The notes beneath the pieces are model-generated. The model saw only the letters and a program-made list of their open reading frames with translations, made no database searches and had not been told where the DNA came from. The translations under genes were made by a program, and so were the position numbers. From NCBI RefSeq assembly GCF_003702045.1, contig NZ_RBTP01000054.1, positions 25,299-89,298 on the forward strand: DNA of 64,000 nucleotides, written 5' to 3'. This document shows positions 9,701 through 20,900 of this stretch, piece after piece. Positions within the stretch are counted from its first letter, which is position 1. Every line of letters starts with the position of its first letter. This DNA comes from Pseudomonas viridiflava (GTDB lineage Bacteria > Pseudomonadota > Gammaproteobacteria > Pseudomonadales > Pseudomonadaceae).

Positions 9701-11305
9701 ATGACTAGTTTGCACGCCGACGAGGCCTTTCTCGGCCATTACCAGTTGAGTCATGACCCCTTTGCAGCGCGGGTACCTGGCTTCAAATTCTTTCCTGCCC
9801 AGCGCAAGCCTGTGCTGGGTCAGTTGCATCATCTGGCGCGTTACAGCCAGCTGTTGCTGGCGGTCACCGGGCCTCAGGGCAGCGGCAAGACCCTGCTGCG
9901 CCAGGCGCTTGTGGCCAGCACCAACAAGCAATCGGTTCAGAGCGTCGTGGTGTCTGCGCGCGGTGCCAGCGATGCGGCCGGTGTGCTGCAACAGGTTGCG
10001 CAGGCGCTGAGTGTTGCCCAGGCTGAAATGCAATCGATCCTGTCGCAGGTCGTTCAGCTCGGGCTGACGGGCCAGGAAGTCTACCTGCTGGTTGACGATG
10101 CGGAACAACTGGGCGATTCGGCGCTCGAAGCGTTGCTGGGTCTTGCCGCGGGCACGCCGGAAGGCCGTCCGCATGTGTTTCTGTTTGGCGAACCGTCGCT
10201 GCTCGATCGTCTCGATCAGCTGTGCGCCGAACTGCAGGGCGACGTTGAAGGCGAACGCTTTCACGTCATCGAGCTGCAACCTTACACGGAAGAAGAAACC
10301 CGGGAGTATCTGGCTCAGCGTCTGGAGGGTGCAGGGCAAGGAATCGCATTGTTTACTGCCGACCAGATCACCGATATCCATGAACAGTCCGATGGCTGGC
10401 CTGGGGCGATCAACCAGGTGGCCCGCGATTCAATGATCGAGGCGATGATCGCAAGTCGCTCTGCGGTCAAGCGTCCAAGTGTGGGGTTCAACATGCCGAA
10501 AAAACACGTATTGGCTTTGGGTGCAGTCGTGCTCGTGGCCGTGGCAGCCGCTGTGCTGATCCCGGGCCGTGGCGACAAGACTGGCGTTCCGGCCAATGAT
10601 CCAGCCTCTGCCCAGGCGCAACTGCCTCTGGGACAGGGCACGCCGTCTGCACAGCAATCGAACAACGGTGGCCCGGCCATCGAATTCGCGGGTAATTCCC
10701 AGCCAATGCCGCTGCCCATGAACGGCAATTCACAGCCTGTAATGCGCGGTCCGCTGGCCGAAGCGGCAGGTTCTGGTGATACTGACGAAGACGCCGTGCC
10801 GATGGGGTCGCCTGCTCAGCCTGCAACGGTGACCACTACCGCCCCGCCTGCGGCGCAGACGCCACGTTCGTCCATCCCGGCACCCACGCCTGCTGCGCCC
10901 ACTCCTGCTCCGGCTGCCAAGCCTGCGCCAGCTCCGACTCAGGTAGCGACGGCCAAACCGGCGCCGGCTCCGGCCGCCAAGCCAGCCGAAAAGCCTGCGG
11001 CTGCCAAGCCAGCTGCCGGTGGTAACTGGTACAGCGGTCAGGCGCCGGGTCATTATGTCGTGCAGATTCTTGGCACCAGCTCGGAAGCGACGGCTCAGGC
11101 CTATGTTGCCGAGCAGGGTGGCGAGTACCGTTATTTCAAGAAAACCCTGCAGGGCAAGCCCCTGTATGTGGTGACTTACGGTAATTTTTCTGACCGCGCT
11201 GCCGCCCTGGCGGCCATCAAGGTATTGCCAGCGAAGGTTCAGGCTGGTAAACCTTGGCCTCGTACTGTCGCCAGCATCCAACAAGAGCTCGGCGCCACTC
11301 GCTGA
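9701..11305 (+). CDS. damX: DamX-like cell-division protein: AAA ATPase plus SPOR domain
   Basis: This 534-aa protein has three parts. Residues 1-260 form an ExeA-like AAA ATPase with Walker A 'GPQGSGKT' at 57-64 and Walker B-like 'VYLLVDDAEQL'. A membrane segment follows at about 268-288 ('LALGAVVLVAVAAAVLI'), then a long Ala/Pro-rich periplasmic linker. A C-terminal SPOR domain ('HYVVQILGTSSEATAQAYV') should bind denuded septal peptidoglycan. The start is ATG 9701, just after aroB; upstream in-frame codons overlap aroB. Its place after aroB matches damX in E. coli, where the ATPase part is absent. Confidence 0.9.
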   Translation: MTSLHADEAFLGHYQLSHDPFAARVPGFKFFPAQRKPVLGQLHHLARYSQLLLAVTGPQGSGKTLLRQALVASTNKQSVQSVVVSARGASDAAGVLQQVAQALSVAQAEMQSILSQVVQLGLTGQEVYLLVDDAEQLGDSALEALLGLAAGTPEGRPHVFLFGEPSLLDRLDQLCAELQGDVEGERFHVIELQPYTEEETREYLAQRLEGAGQGIALFTADQITDIHEQSDGWPGAINQVARDSMIEAMIASRSAVKRPSVGFNMPKKHVLALGAVVLVAVAAAVLIPGRGDKTGVPANDPASAQAQLPLGQGTPSAQQSNNGGPAIEFAGNSQPMPLPMNGNSQPVMRGPLAEAAGSGDTDEDAVPMGSPAQPATVTTTAPPAAQTPRSSIPAPTPAAPTPAPAAKPAPAPTQVATAKPAPAPAAKPAEKPAAAKPAAGGNWYSGQAPGHYVVQILGTSSEATAQAYVAEQGGEYRYFKKTLQGKPLYVVTYGNFSDRAAALAAIKVLPAKVQAGKPWPRTVASIQQELGATR

Positions 11306-11663
11306 AGTCGCAGCGGCCCTATCCGGGCCGCTCACCCGGCAAACCTGACTCCACCCGCTTGAGCGCGTCGCCTTTTCGGGGCGCGCCTTGTGGCGTCTGC
11401 GTTACAAACGCTCCGCAGTCTCAGTCGCTCCAGTCAGAATTTTGATGAAATATTTTGACTACCACAGCGGCGCGCTTTAAACCTTCATAATTGCGACATT
11501 GATTATCGACCAATCGTCGTTAAGTTTGTGAGCACTTGTGTCGCTGTGTACAATGACTTCCGTTTTGCCTGTCCGAAGCCGGCGTACGTTCGGCGTGTCA
11601 GGTACTTGGTTGAATTAAAAGGAAATTTGCCTCGTATAGAGGCAGCCTGGTGAGAAAGTGTCT
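11306..11663 (+). promoter_or_regulatory. Leader region of gltBD with a candidate sigma-70 promoter
   Basis: This 358-bp gap holds no supported gene. A hairpin (arms 11312-11319 and 11325-11332) follows damX without a U-run. TTGTGA at 11526-11531 and TACAAT at 11549-11554, spaced by 17 bp, form a plausible sigma-70 promoter for gltB. A small hairpin, gcctc-gtata-gaggc at 11629-11643, lies 20 nt before the start codon and could affect translation initiation; no known riboswitch was recognised. Confidence 0.45.
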
Positions 11664-14600
11664 ATGAAAGCAGGTCTGTACCAACCAGATGAATTCAAGG
11701 ATAACTGTGGTTTCGGCCTGATCGCACATATGCAGGGCGAGCCCAGTCATCACCTGTTGCAGACGGCTATCCAAGCCCTGACCTGCATGACCCACCGTGG
11801 CGGTATCAACGCCGACGGCAAGACCGGTGACGGTTGCGGTCTGTTGATTCAGAAGCCCGACGCCTTCCTGCGCGCGACTGCCAAGGACCACTTTGGAGTC
11901 GATTTGCCGCGCCAATATGCCGTGGGCATGGTGTTCCTCAACCAGGACGACGCCAAGGCCGACGCAGCACGCGAGAACATGAACCGCGAGATTCTGGCCG
12001 AGGGCCTGGATCTGGTGGGCTGGCGTCAGGTGCCGATCGATACCAGCGTATTGGGTCGTCTGGCGCTGGAGCGTCTGCCGAAGATCGAGCAGGTCTACAT
12101 TGGCGGCGAAGGCCTGAGTGATCAGGAATTCGCGATCAAGCTGTTCAGCGCCCGTCGCCGCTCGTCTGTCGCGAACGCGGCCGATGCTGACCACTACATC
12201 TGCAGCTTTTCGCACAAGACCATCATTTATAAAGGCCTGATGATGCCGGCCGATCTCACGGCCTTCTTCCCAGACCTGAGCGACGAGCGCCTGCAGACCG
12301 CGATCTGTGTGTTTCACCAGCGTTTCTCGACCAACACCCTGCCGAAATGGCCGCTGGCGCAGCCGTTCCGCTTCCTCGCCCACAACGGCGAGATCAACAC
12401 CATTACCGGTAACCGCAACTGGGCACAGGCGCGTCGCACCAAGTTCACCAACGACCTGATGGAACTGGACGAACTGGGGCCTCTGGTCAATCGCGTGGGT
12501 TCCGACTCGTCGAGCATGGACAACATGCTTGAGCTGATGGTCACCGGCGGCATCGACCTGTTCCGTGGCGTGCGCATGATCATTCCGCCTGCGTGGCAGA
12601 ACGTCGAAACAATGGACCCGGATCTGCGAGCGTTCTACGAGTACAACTCCATGCACATGGAGCCGTGGGACGGTCCGGCCGGTGTCGTGATGACCGAAGG
12701 TCGCCACGCGGTCTGCCTGCTTGACCGCAACGGCCTGCGCCCGGCGCGCTGGGTCACCACCAAGAACGGTTACATCACCCTGGCGTCTGAAATCGGCGTA
12801 TGGGATTACAAGCCTGAAGACGTCATCGCCAAGGGCCGTGTGGGTCCGGGGCAGATTTTTGCGGTGGACACCGAAACCGGTCAGATCCTCGACACCGACG
12901 CCATCGACAACCGCCTCAAGTCGCGTCACCCGTACAAGCAGTGGCTGCGCAAGAACGCCTTGCGTATCCAGGCGACGATGGAAGACAACGACCACGGTTC
13001 GGCTTTCTACAACAGCGACCAGCTCAAACAGTACATGAAGATGTATCAGGTCACGTTCGAGGAACGTGATCAGGTGCTGCGTCCGCTGGGCGAGCAAGGT
13101 CAGGAAGCCGTGGGCTCGATGGGTGACGACACGCCAATGGCCGTGCTGTCGCGTCGTGTGCGCTCGCCTTACGACTACTTCCGTCAGCAGTTCGCGCAGG
13201 TCACCAACCCGCCGATCGACCCTCTGCGTGAAGCCATTGTGATGTCGCTGGAAATCTGCCTCGGTGCCGAACGCAACATTTTCCAGGAATCGCCTGAGCA
13301 CGCTTCGCGCGTGATTCTCAGCTCGCCGGTCATTTCCCCGGCCAAGTGGCGTTCGCTGATGAACCTGGAGCGTCCGGGTTTCGAGCGCTACATCATCGAC
13401 CTGAACTACGACGAGCAGATGGGGCTTGAAGCCGCTGTCCGCAACGTCGCCGATCAGGCTGAAGAGGCCGTGCGCTCCGGTCATACCCTGATCGTGCTGA
13501 GCGACCGTCACATTGCGCCGGGCAAGCTGCCGGTTCACGCGTCACTCGCCGTCGGCGCGGTCCACCATCGTCTGACCGAGCGTGGACTGCGTTGCGACAG
13601 CAACATTCTGGTTGAAACCGCGACCGCCCGTGACCCGCATCACTTCGCGGTACTGATCGGTTTCGGTGCTTCGGCGGTCTATCCGTTCCTGGCCTATGAA
13701 GTGCTGGGCGACCTGATCCGTACCGGCGAAGTGCTGGGCGACCTGTACGAAGTCTTCAAGAATTACCGCAAGGGCATCACCAAGGGCCTGCTCAAGATCC
13801 TGTCCAAAATGGGGATCTCGACCGTTGCGTCGTACCGTGGTGCACAGCTGTTCGAGGCCATCGGTCTGTCCGAAGAGGTTTGCGACATGAGCTTCCGCGG
13901 CGTGCCGAGCCGCTTGAAAGGTGCGCGTTTCGTCGACATCGAAGCTGAACAGAAAGCCTTGGCTGCCGAAGCCTGGAGCGCGCGTAAGCCGATCCAGCAA
14001 GGCGGTCTGCTCAAGTTCGTGTTCGGTGGCGAATACCACGCCTACAACCCGGACGTGGTCAGCACCCTGCAAGCCGCCGTGCAGCAGGGCGACTACACCA
14101 AGTTCAAGGAATACACCTCGCTGGTGGACAAGCGCCCGGTGTCGATGATTCGTGACCTTTTGCAGGTCAAAACCCTCGACCAGCCGCTGAGCATCGATGA
14201 AATCGAACCGCTGACCGAGATCCTCAAGCGTTTCGACTCCGCCGGTATTTCGCTGGGCGCGCTGTCGCCCGAGGCGCATGAAGCGTTGGCCGAGGCGATG
14301 AACCGCCTGGGCGCGCGCTCCAACTCCGGTGAGGGTGGGGAAGACCCTGCGCGTTACGGCACCATCCGCAGCTCCAAGATCAAGCAGATCGCGACAGGTC
14401 GTTTCGGTGTGACGCCGGAATACCTGGTCAACGCTGACGTGTTGCAGATCAAGGTTGCTCAGGGCGCCAAGCCGGGCGAAGGCGGGCAATTGCCGGGTGG
14501 CAAGGTCAACGGTCTGATCGCCAAGCTGCGTTATGCAGTGCCCGGCGTGACCCTGATTTCGCCGCCACCGCACCATGACATCTATTCCATCGAAGACCTG

Positions 14601-16109
14601 TCGCAGCTGATTTTCGACCTCAAACAGGTCAACCCTGCAGCGCTGGTCTCGGTCAAGCTGGTGGCGGAAGCTGGCGTGGGCACGATTGCAGCCGGTGTTG
14701 CCAAGGCCTACGCCGACCTGATCACCATTTCCGGTTATGACGGCGGGACCGGTGCTTCGCCACTGACCTCCATCAAGTACGCCGGTGCGCCGTGGGAACT
14801 GGGGCTGGCTGAAACCCATCAGACCCTGCGCGGCAACGACCTGCGCGGCAAGGTGCGAGTACAGACCGATGGCGGCCTGAAAACCGGCCTCGACGTGATC
14901 AAGGCAGCGATTCTGGGCGCCGAGAGTTTCGGCTTCGGCACTGCGCCAATGATCGCGCTGGGCTGCAAATACCTGCGTATCTGCCACCTGAACAATTGCG
15001 CCACCGGCGTCGCGACCCAGAACGAGAAGTTGCGCAAGGATCATTACATCGGCACCGTCGACATGGTGATCAACTTCTTCACCTACGTGGCCGAAGAGAC
15101 GCGCGAGTGGCTGGCGAAACTGGGCGTTCGTTCGCTGGAAGAGTTGATCGGCCGTACCGACCTGCTGGATATCCTGCCGGGCGAAACCGAAAAGCAGCAG
15201 CATCTGGACCTGACCCCCTTACTGGGCAGCGACCATATTCCAGCCGACAAACCTCAGTTCAGCCTCATCGAGCGCAACCCGCCCTTCGACAAGGGCCTGT
15301 TGGCCGAGAAAATGGTGGAACTGGCCAAACCGGCCATCGAGAGCCTCAGTGGCGGCGAGTACGAACTGGACATCTGCAACTGCGACCGCTCGATCGGCGC
15401 ACGGATTTCCGGCGAGATCGCCCGTCTGCACGGCAACCAGGGCATGAACAAGGCACCGGTCACGTTCCGTTTCAAAGGCACTGCCGGTCAGAGTTTCGGT
15501 GTGTGGAACGCAGGCGGTCTGAACATGTATCTGGAAGGCGACGCCAACGACTACGTCGGCAAGGGCATGACCGCTGGCAAGCTGGTCATCGTGCCGCCCA
15601 AGGGCAGCCCGTTCAAGACCAACGAAAGCGCGATCATCGGCAACACCTGCCTGTACGGCGCGACTGGCGGCAAGCTGTTCGCGGCGGGCACGGCGGGTGA
15701 GCGTTTCGCGGTGCGTAACTCCGGTGCCCACACCGTTGTGGAAGGCACGGGCGATCACTGTTGCGAATACATGACCGGTGGCTTCGTCTGTGTGCTCGGC
15801 AAGACCGGCTACAACTTCGGTTCCGGCATGACCGGCGGTTTCGCTTATGTGCTGGACCAGGACAACACGTTCGTTGACCGCGTCAATCACGAGCTGGTTG
15901 AAATCCAGCGCATCAGCGGCGAGGCGATGGAGGCTTATCGCACTCACCTGCAGACCGTGCTGAACGAGTATGTCGCGGAAACCGACAGTGAATGGGGTCG
16001 CAACCTTGCGGAAAACCTGGACGACTACCTGCGTCGCTTCTGGCTGGTCAAGCCCAAGGCTGCCAACCTGAAGTCGCTGCTCTCCAGCACCCGGGCCAAC
16101 CCGCAATAA
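11664..16109 (+). CDS. gltB: Glutamate synthase (NADPH) large subunit
   Basis: GltB (1481 aa) releases ammonia from glutamine and transfers it to 2-oxoglutarate in the cytoplasm. The N-terminal class II amidotransferase has its nucleophile Cys in 'NCGFGLIAH' after a 14-residue propeptide. The central and FMN-binding synthase domains include 'GYDGGTGASPLTSIKYAG', and the 3Fe-4S cluster motif appears in 'CKYLRICHLNNCATG'. A C-terminal beta-helix rich in glycine follows. ATG 11664 is preferred to GTG 11658, and the difference is two residues. Confidence 0.97.
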   Translation: MKAGLYQPDEFKDNCGFGLIAHMQGEPSHHLLQTAIQALTCMTHRGGINADGKTGDGCGLLIQKPDAFLRATAKDHFGVDLPRQYAVGMVFLNQDDAKADAARENMNREILAEGLDLVGWRQVPIDTSVLGRLALERLPKIEQVYIGGEGLSDQEFAIKLFSARRRSSVANAADADHYICSFSHKTIIYKGLMMPADLTAFFPDLSDERLQTAICVFHQRFSTNTLPKWPLAQPFRFLAHNGEINTITGNRNWAQARRTKFTNDLMELDELGPLVNRVGSDSSSMDNMLELMVTGGIDLFRGVRMIIPPAWQNVETMDPDLRAFYEYNSMHMEPWDGPAGVVMTEGRHAVCLLDRNGLRPARWVTTKNGYITLASEIGVWDYKPEDVIAKGRVGPGQIFAVDTETGQILDTDAIDNRLKSRHPYKQWLRKNALRIQATMEDNDHGSAFYNSDQLKQYMKMYQVTFEERDQVLRPLGEQGQEAVGSMGDDTPMAVLSRRVRSPYDYFRQQFAQVTNPPIDPLREAIVMSLEICLGAERNIFQESPEHASRVILSSPVISPAKWRSLMNLERPGFERYIIDLNYDEQMGLEAAVRNVADQAEEAVRSGHTLIVLSDRHIAPGKLPVHASLAVGAVHHRLTERGLRCDSNILVETATARDPHHFAVLIGFGASAVYPFLAYEVLGDLIRTGEVLGDLYEVFKNYRKGITKGLLKILSKMGISTVASYRGAQLFEAIGLSEEVCDMSFRGVPSRLKGARFVDIEAEQKALAAEAWSARKPIQQGGLLKFVFGGEYHAYNPDVVSTLQAAVQQGDYTKFKEYTSLVDKRPVSMIRDLLQVKTLDQPLSIDEIEPLTEILKRFDSAGISLGALSPEAHEALAEAMNRLGARSNSGEGGEDPARYGTIRSSKIKQIATGRFGVTPEYLVNADVLQIKVAQGAKPGEGGQLPGGKVNGLIAKLRYAVPGVTLISPPPHHDIYSIEDLSQLIFDLKQVNPAALVSVKLVAEAGVGTIAAGVAKAYADLITISGYDGGTGASPLTSIKYAGAPWELGLAETHQTLRGNDLRGKVRVQTDGGLKTGLDVIKAAILGAESFGFGTAPMIALGCKYLRICHLNNCATGVATQNEKLRKDHYIGTVDMVINFFTYVAEETREWLAKLGVRSLEELIGRTDLLDILPGETEKQQHLDLTPLLGSDHIPADKPQFSLIERNPPFDKGLLAEKMVELAKPAIESLSGGEYELDICNCDRSIGARISGEIARLHGNQGMNKAPVTFRFKGTAGQSFGVWNAGGLNMYLEGDANDYVGKGMTAGKLVIVPPKGSPFKTNESAIIGNTCLYGATGGKLFAAGTAGERFAVRNSGAHTVVEGTGDHCCEYMTGGFVCVLGKTGYNFGSGMTGGFAYVLDQDNTFVDRVNHELVEIQRISGEAMEAYRTHLQTVLNEYVAETDSEWGRNLAENLDDYLRRFWLVKPKAANLKSLLSSTRANPQ

Positions 16110-16183
16110 GCGCAACTGCACGCGGCGTGAGTCACGCCGCACGACCACAGCAGTGCGCGAATGCCTGCGAACATGATTTCCTG

Positions 16184-16210
16184 CAGCTTCAGGGCTACTC
16201 CCTGAAGCTG
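16184..16210 (+). other. Perfect hairpin between gltB and gltD
   Basis: An 11-bp perfect stem, cagcttcaggg with ccctgaagctg, encloses the 5-nt loop ctact in the 121-nt gap between the two subunit genes. There is no U-run after it, so it is not a standard terminator. It may stabilise the gltB message or adjust the subunit ratio. Confidence 0.6.
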
Positions 16211-16230
16211 TCGTGTAGAGGTTCTAGAAA

Positions 16231-17649
16231 ATGGCCGAGCGTCTAAGTAACGACTTTCAGTTCATCGATGTCGGGCGTAAAGACCCGAAGAAAAAGCTGC
16301 TGCGCCAGCGCAAGAAAGAGTTCGTGGAGATCTACGAACCGTTCAAGCCCCAGCAGTCCGCCGATCAGGCGCACCGCTGCCTGGGATGCGGTAACCCCTA
16401 TTGCGAATGGAAGTGCCCGGTGCACAACTTCATTCCCAACTGGCTCAAGCTGGTCGCCGAGGGCAATATTCTGGCGGCGGCCGAGCTGTCTCACCAGACC
16501 AACACCCTGCCGGAAGTCTGCGGCCGCGTGTGCCCCCAGGATCGTCTGTGCGAGGGTGCCTGCACCCTGAACGACGGTTTCGGTGCGGTGACCATCGGTT
16601 CGGTCGAGAAGTACATCACCGACACCGCATTCGCGATGGGCTGGCGTCCCGACATGTCCAAGGTCGTGCCGACCGGCAAGCGCGTGGCAATCATCGGCGC
16701 AGGACCTGCGGGCCTGGGTTGCGCTGATGTGCTGGTGCGTGGCGGCGTGACGCCGGTCGTGTTTGACAAGAACCCTGAAATCGGCGGTTTGCTGACCTTC
16801 GGCATTCCCGAGTTCAAGCTTGAGAAGACCGTACTGAGCCATCGTCGTGAAGTGTTTACCGGCATGGGCATCGAATTCCGCCTCAATACTGAGGTGGGCA
16901 AGGACGTCACCATCGATCAGTTGCTCGAAGAGTACGACGCGGTGTTCATGGGCATGGGCACCTACACCTATATGAAGGGCGGTTTTGCCGGTGAAGACCT
17001 GCCGGGCGTACACGATGCGCTCGACTTCCTGATCGCCAACGTCAATCGCAATCTGGGCTTCGAAAAGTCGCCTGAAGATTTCGTCGACATGAAAGGCAAG
17101 CGGGTGGTGGTGCTGGGCGGCGGCGACACGGCGATGGACTGCAACCGCACCTCGATCCGTCAGGGCGCCAAGTCGGTGACCTGTGCCTATCGTCGCGATG
17201 AAGAAAACATGCCGGGTTCGCGCAAGGAAGTGAAGAACGCCAAGGAAGAAGGCGTGAAGTTCCTCTACAACCGCCAGCCCATCGCCATCGTCGGCGAAGA
17301 CAAGGTTGAAGGCGTTAAAGTGGTCGAGACCCGTCTCGGCGAGCCTGATGCCCGTGGCCGTCGCAGCCCCGAGCCGATTCCGGGTTCCGAAGAAATCATC
17401 CCGGCCGACGCCGTGGTCATCGCTTTCGGTTTCCGTCCAAGCCCGGCGGCATGGTTCGAGCCGTTCACCATCAACACCGACAGCCAGGGTCGTGTGATTG
17501 CGCCTGAGCAGTCGCAGTACAAGCACCAGACCAGCAACCCTAAAATCTTCGCCGGTGGCGATATGGTTCGCGGGTCCGACCTGGTGGTTACAGCCATCTT
17601 CGAAGGCCGTAACGCGGCTGAAGGGATTCTGGATTACCTGGGCGTTTGA
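16231..17649 (+). CDS. gltD: Glutamate synthase (NADPH) small subunit
   Basis: GltD (472 aa) is the FAD- and NADPH-binding beta subunit that feeds electrons to GltB. The N-terminal cysteine clusters 'CLGCGNPYCEWKCPVHN' and 'CGRVCPQDRLCEGAC' bind two 4Fe-4S centres. An FAD Rossmann motif 'AIIGAGPAGLGCADVLVRGG' and an NADPH motif 'VVVLGGGDTAMDCNRT' follow. The length is normal, and it is cotranscribed with gltB or separated only by the intercistronic hairpin. Confidence 0.97.
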   Translation: MAERLSNDFQFIDVGRKDPKKKLLRQRKKEFVEIYEPFKPQQSADQAHRCLGCGNPYCEWKCPVHNFIPNWLKLVAEGNILAAAELSHQTNTLPEVCGRVCPQDRLCEGACTLNDGFGAVTIGSVEKYITDTAFAMGWRPDMSKVVPTGKRVAIIGAGPAGLGCADVLVRGGVTPVVFDKNPEIGGLLTFGIPEFKLEKTVLSHRREVFTGMGIEFRLNTEVGKDVTIDQLLEEYDAVFMGMGTYTYMKGGFAGEDLPGVHDALDFLIANVNRNLGFEKSPEDFVDMKGKRVVVLGGGDTAMDCNRTSIRQGAKSVTCAYRRDEENMPGSRKEVKNAKEEGVKFLYNRQPIAIVGEDKVEGVKVVETRLGEPDARGRRSPEPIPGSEEIIPADAVVIAFGFRPSPAAWFEPFTINTDSQGRVIAPEQSQYKHQTSNPKIFAGGDMVRGSDLVVTAIFEGRNAAEGILDYLGV

Positions 17650-17719
17650 GTACGACGTGCCGAGTCATCACGTTTTGACATAACTGCGACTTGGCTTGGC
17701 GACACACTTTCCGATTGAC

Positions 17720-17766
17720 GCCGTCCCGTCCGGGGCGGCGGCTGCAGACCTGAAACCCCCTTTTTT
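17720..17766 (+). terminator. Possible terminator after gltD
   Basis: A GC-rich stem (gccgtccc with ggggcggc, 17720-17739, one mismatch or wobble) is followed about 20 nt later by a T-run at 17761-17766. The distance from stem to T-run is longer than usual, so the call is weak. Confidence 0.35.
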
Positions 17767-17933
17767 CCATGTGGACATGATGTGCGCAGGCACCCGCGTG
17801 TCCAAAGAATTTTTTGCGTGCTGTTTCGGCGCCCTTTTCCTGTTCGCTTAAGACGCTAGGATCCTGCGCTTTCACCGGGAGTTCATCCTCAGGATCGATC
17901 TTCTGTCACCCATGTCGCTATAAGGAAATAGCC

Positions 17934-20900
17934 ATGTTGAAAGCAGCACCTCTGGGCAAGCTCGCCGTGTCCTATGATCAGCAGTCTTTGGGAACGAAGT
18001 GGTTTTCACCCAGCACCGTCGCAGTACGTGAACACCGAGCCCGTGAGCGGGCAGACCGGATCACGGAACAGTTCGTTACCCGCTTCAAGGAAAGGGACTA
18101 CATCCCTGATGGCGGCGATAACGCGTTATTCGCCTTGCTGGTCCAGTTGCCGGACTGGCCTGCGGACTTATCCATCAATGTGGTGGACGAAGATGGCGAG
18201 CCGCTCGCCATTTACCTCAAGGGCCGAGATGGGCGCGTGGTCCGGCACACAATTCTGTTGGCTCAGAGCGGCGATGACAGCTATGTCGCCCCGGGAAACG
18301 TTTCCGTGTCCGACGAGGAGTCACTGCTGCAACTGGTGCTCAGCCAGCTCCCTGCCGGTTCGACCCTTGCGACGGGCGGCGATTTTCCAGGCAGCGCCAG
18401 CATGGCGGGGCGGATCGTGACCCTGCGTGAGCAGGTCGCCGGACTCGCGCTGACGCAGCGCCCCTTGCTGTTCGATGCCTTGTTGGCAGATTGCTACGCC
18501 ACCAAAGATCAGTCTCCCGCCAGTCTGCCCAATCCCTTCCTGCCATTTTGGTCGCGCTCGCAAGCGCAACTCACCCCGCTCTTGAGCATGTTGCATGTAC
18601 TAAGCCCTGAAGTGCCGCTTGGACGCCTTGAGGAACTGCTGGAGCGTCTACCCGTGTCGACAGAGGAGGAAGCTGTCTTTTTGGAAAGCGGCCTTCTGCC
18701 GGATCCTTTCGTCGAAGCCATGAGTATTTCGCTGGGCGAGTGGAGTTGCAGTGTTGCTATCGATGGCGTGTTACGTACCCGAATCTACAATCCTCATGCC
18801 GATCTGCTGGCGCGTGAGTGTGCCCGTCAGATGCTGGCCAACAGGCTGGGGCGCGAACTGGTGATCCTCGAAGCTGGCATGGACAAGCATGTACCAACCG
18901 GGCCTGACGATTCACGTGTCGTGTTGCTGCATGATGACGCTGGTAATTACCGTGCCCTGCACCCTGTCAGCGGGGAGATTACTGAGTTCAAAAAGGGCAC
19001 CGACAGTTTCTATATGGCGATCAGTTCGCTGTTACAGCCCCATGAGCGCTCGCTCATGGGTATGCAGTTCGAGCATGACGTGGAAGGGTTTCGTCACACC
19101 CTGACCTTACGCGCCATTGAGGAAAATGGGGGCTGGTTCGACCCGCAGAAACCGACCGAGATCGACAGCGGTTTCTTACCGGAATGGTTCAAGGACGCCT
19201 CAACGCACGACCGGCTCAGTTGGAAGACCGCAGTGCAGGATTACAGCCAGGCACTGCTTGAGGCGCAGGCGCCTGACCTCCTTGATCCGCAGTTGTATGG
19301 CTCACGCGAACAGCTTCGTAAATATGCCCGCGAAAAGCTTGAAGAGCGCATTGCGCTTGATCACGGCATTGCGGTGAACGCTGATGAGATCGTGGTTGAA
19401 ACCATCCACAGTGAGATGAATGCAGGCGGGTTTTTTGACACCGATTATGTGTACGTCGGCCCTTCGGAAGTAGAAACGCATTACACCGCACAGCGCCGAA
19501 GTCTTACGGATTTGTGCCTGGAAAACATTACGGTCACCAACATCAATTTTCTGCTGACCAGTCGGGCATTCGACAGCGATGACCGACTGATCGGTTTTCT
19601 CAATGCCGGGTATCTGTTCAGGCTGGTTCGTGACTTGGATATCGGCGAAGACTATCCAAGGTTTCTCCGTTTCAACTTGTCGACCTCGCCGTCGGGGCAA
19701 TGGCACCGGGAGCGCTATGCGCGTGTCATGCAGGCCCAGATGCGGCTGGATGCGATCGAAGCGCGGATGGCCGGTGATTTTGTGAACGGCGGCGGATTGC
19801 CCTCGGAACGGGCGCACAGAAGTTACAAATGGGTCACGGCCGTTCTGAACAATCCGTTAAATGATCACCGTCGTGAACGTGTGGAAGGGCATCCTGTTGA
19901 AGTGCATCGGCTCCAAATCAATGGCGCTGCCTTGAGAGGAATACTGGTGATCGGGACAGCGTCGCGCGCAAGCGTGGCGTCGCTCGTACTTTTTACGCCA
20001 CAGGCCCCCGACGGCAAGTGCTTTCGCGAGCTGAGCAATCCTGATGATCTGCTGCGTCAGGTTCTGCATGAGCCAGTATTACTCGATTACCTGGTGAGCA
20101 GGGCTGCGCTGTCCTCCCGGTCGGATATTCGGCATGCATTGACGGCTGCCAGACACAGCCTATACATGGATCTGGTGCCTTGCGTCGGCAATTTTCTGGA
20201 AGCGGTCTATGACGCCGAAGTGGAATGGGTCGTTGAGGCTGTCGATGAACAAACCACCAGCACTTGGGAGAGCAACTGGGAAAGTGTGTGGGAAATCACC
20301 CGCACCGTAGGTGAGTTCGCGCTCACATTCGCTCCGTTCAAGGTAAGGCTGCCCATCGCTGCAATCCGCAGTTTTCATGCGATATGGCAAGGCATCGAGA
20401 AGGCCGCCGACAATGACACAAATGCTTCGCTGTATTTCGTTCAGGCAGCGCTGTTGCTGGCCGACGGGTTGACGCTGCCTAAGGGTCGACGTGTGAAACC
20501 TGCCAGCGCCACGTCTTCCGGTTTTCCTGTTCTTGATCCCAGCCAAGCCTTGTTGAAAACACCCGCAGGGCTGACGTTGCGCGGCGACGGTATTTACAAA
20601 GGTGTGTACGAAAAAATTCAGGAAGGCGCGGCAGCCCGCTACTACACCGTCCAGGCAGGCAAAGCCTACGCGGTGCGGTATGACAGTAGTTTTTCAACAT
20701 GGAGGGTGATTGACGCAAGGCGGCCTGACGCTTATTACCAGATGCCGATCCGCCTCAATGAGCAGGGTAGTTGGACTTATGCCCCGGTAGGCTTGCGTGG
20801 CGGGAAAAAAACATCCAAAGCCAAGCCTTCCGACGGTTCCGGCGATAAAGGCGGCTCAAGCGCTGGCGGCGCAAAAAAGCTGTTTCAGTTGGATCTCGAC

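Noticed and set aside
11598..15203. Two long minus-strand frames opposite gltB
   Set aside because: Shadow frames of a GC-rich gene; their His/Arg/Val-rich composition is typical of antisense translation.
17777..17851. 24-codon frame upstream of the toxin-like gene, with a hydrophobic end
   Set aside because: No good ribosome-binding site and too short to separate from chance; not supported as a leader peptide or antitoxin.
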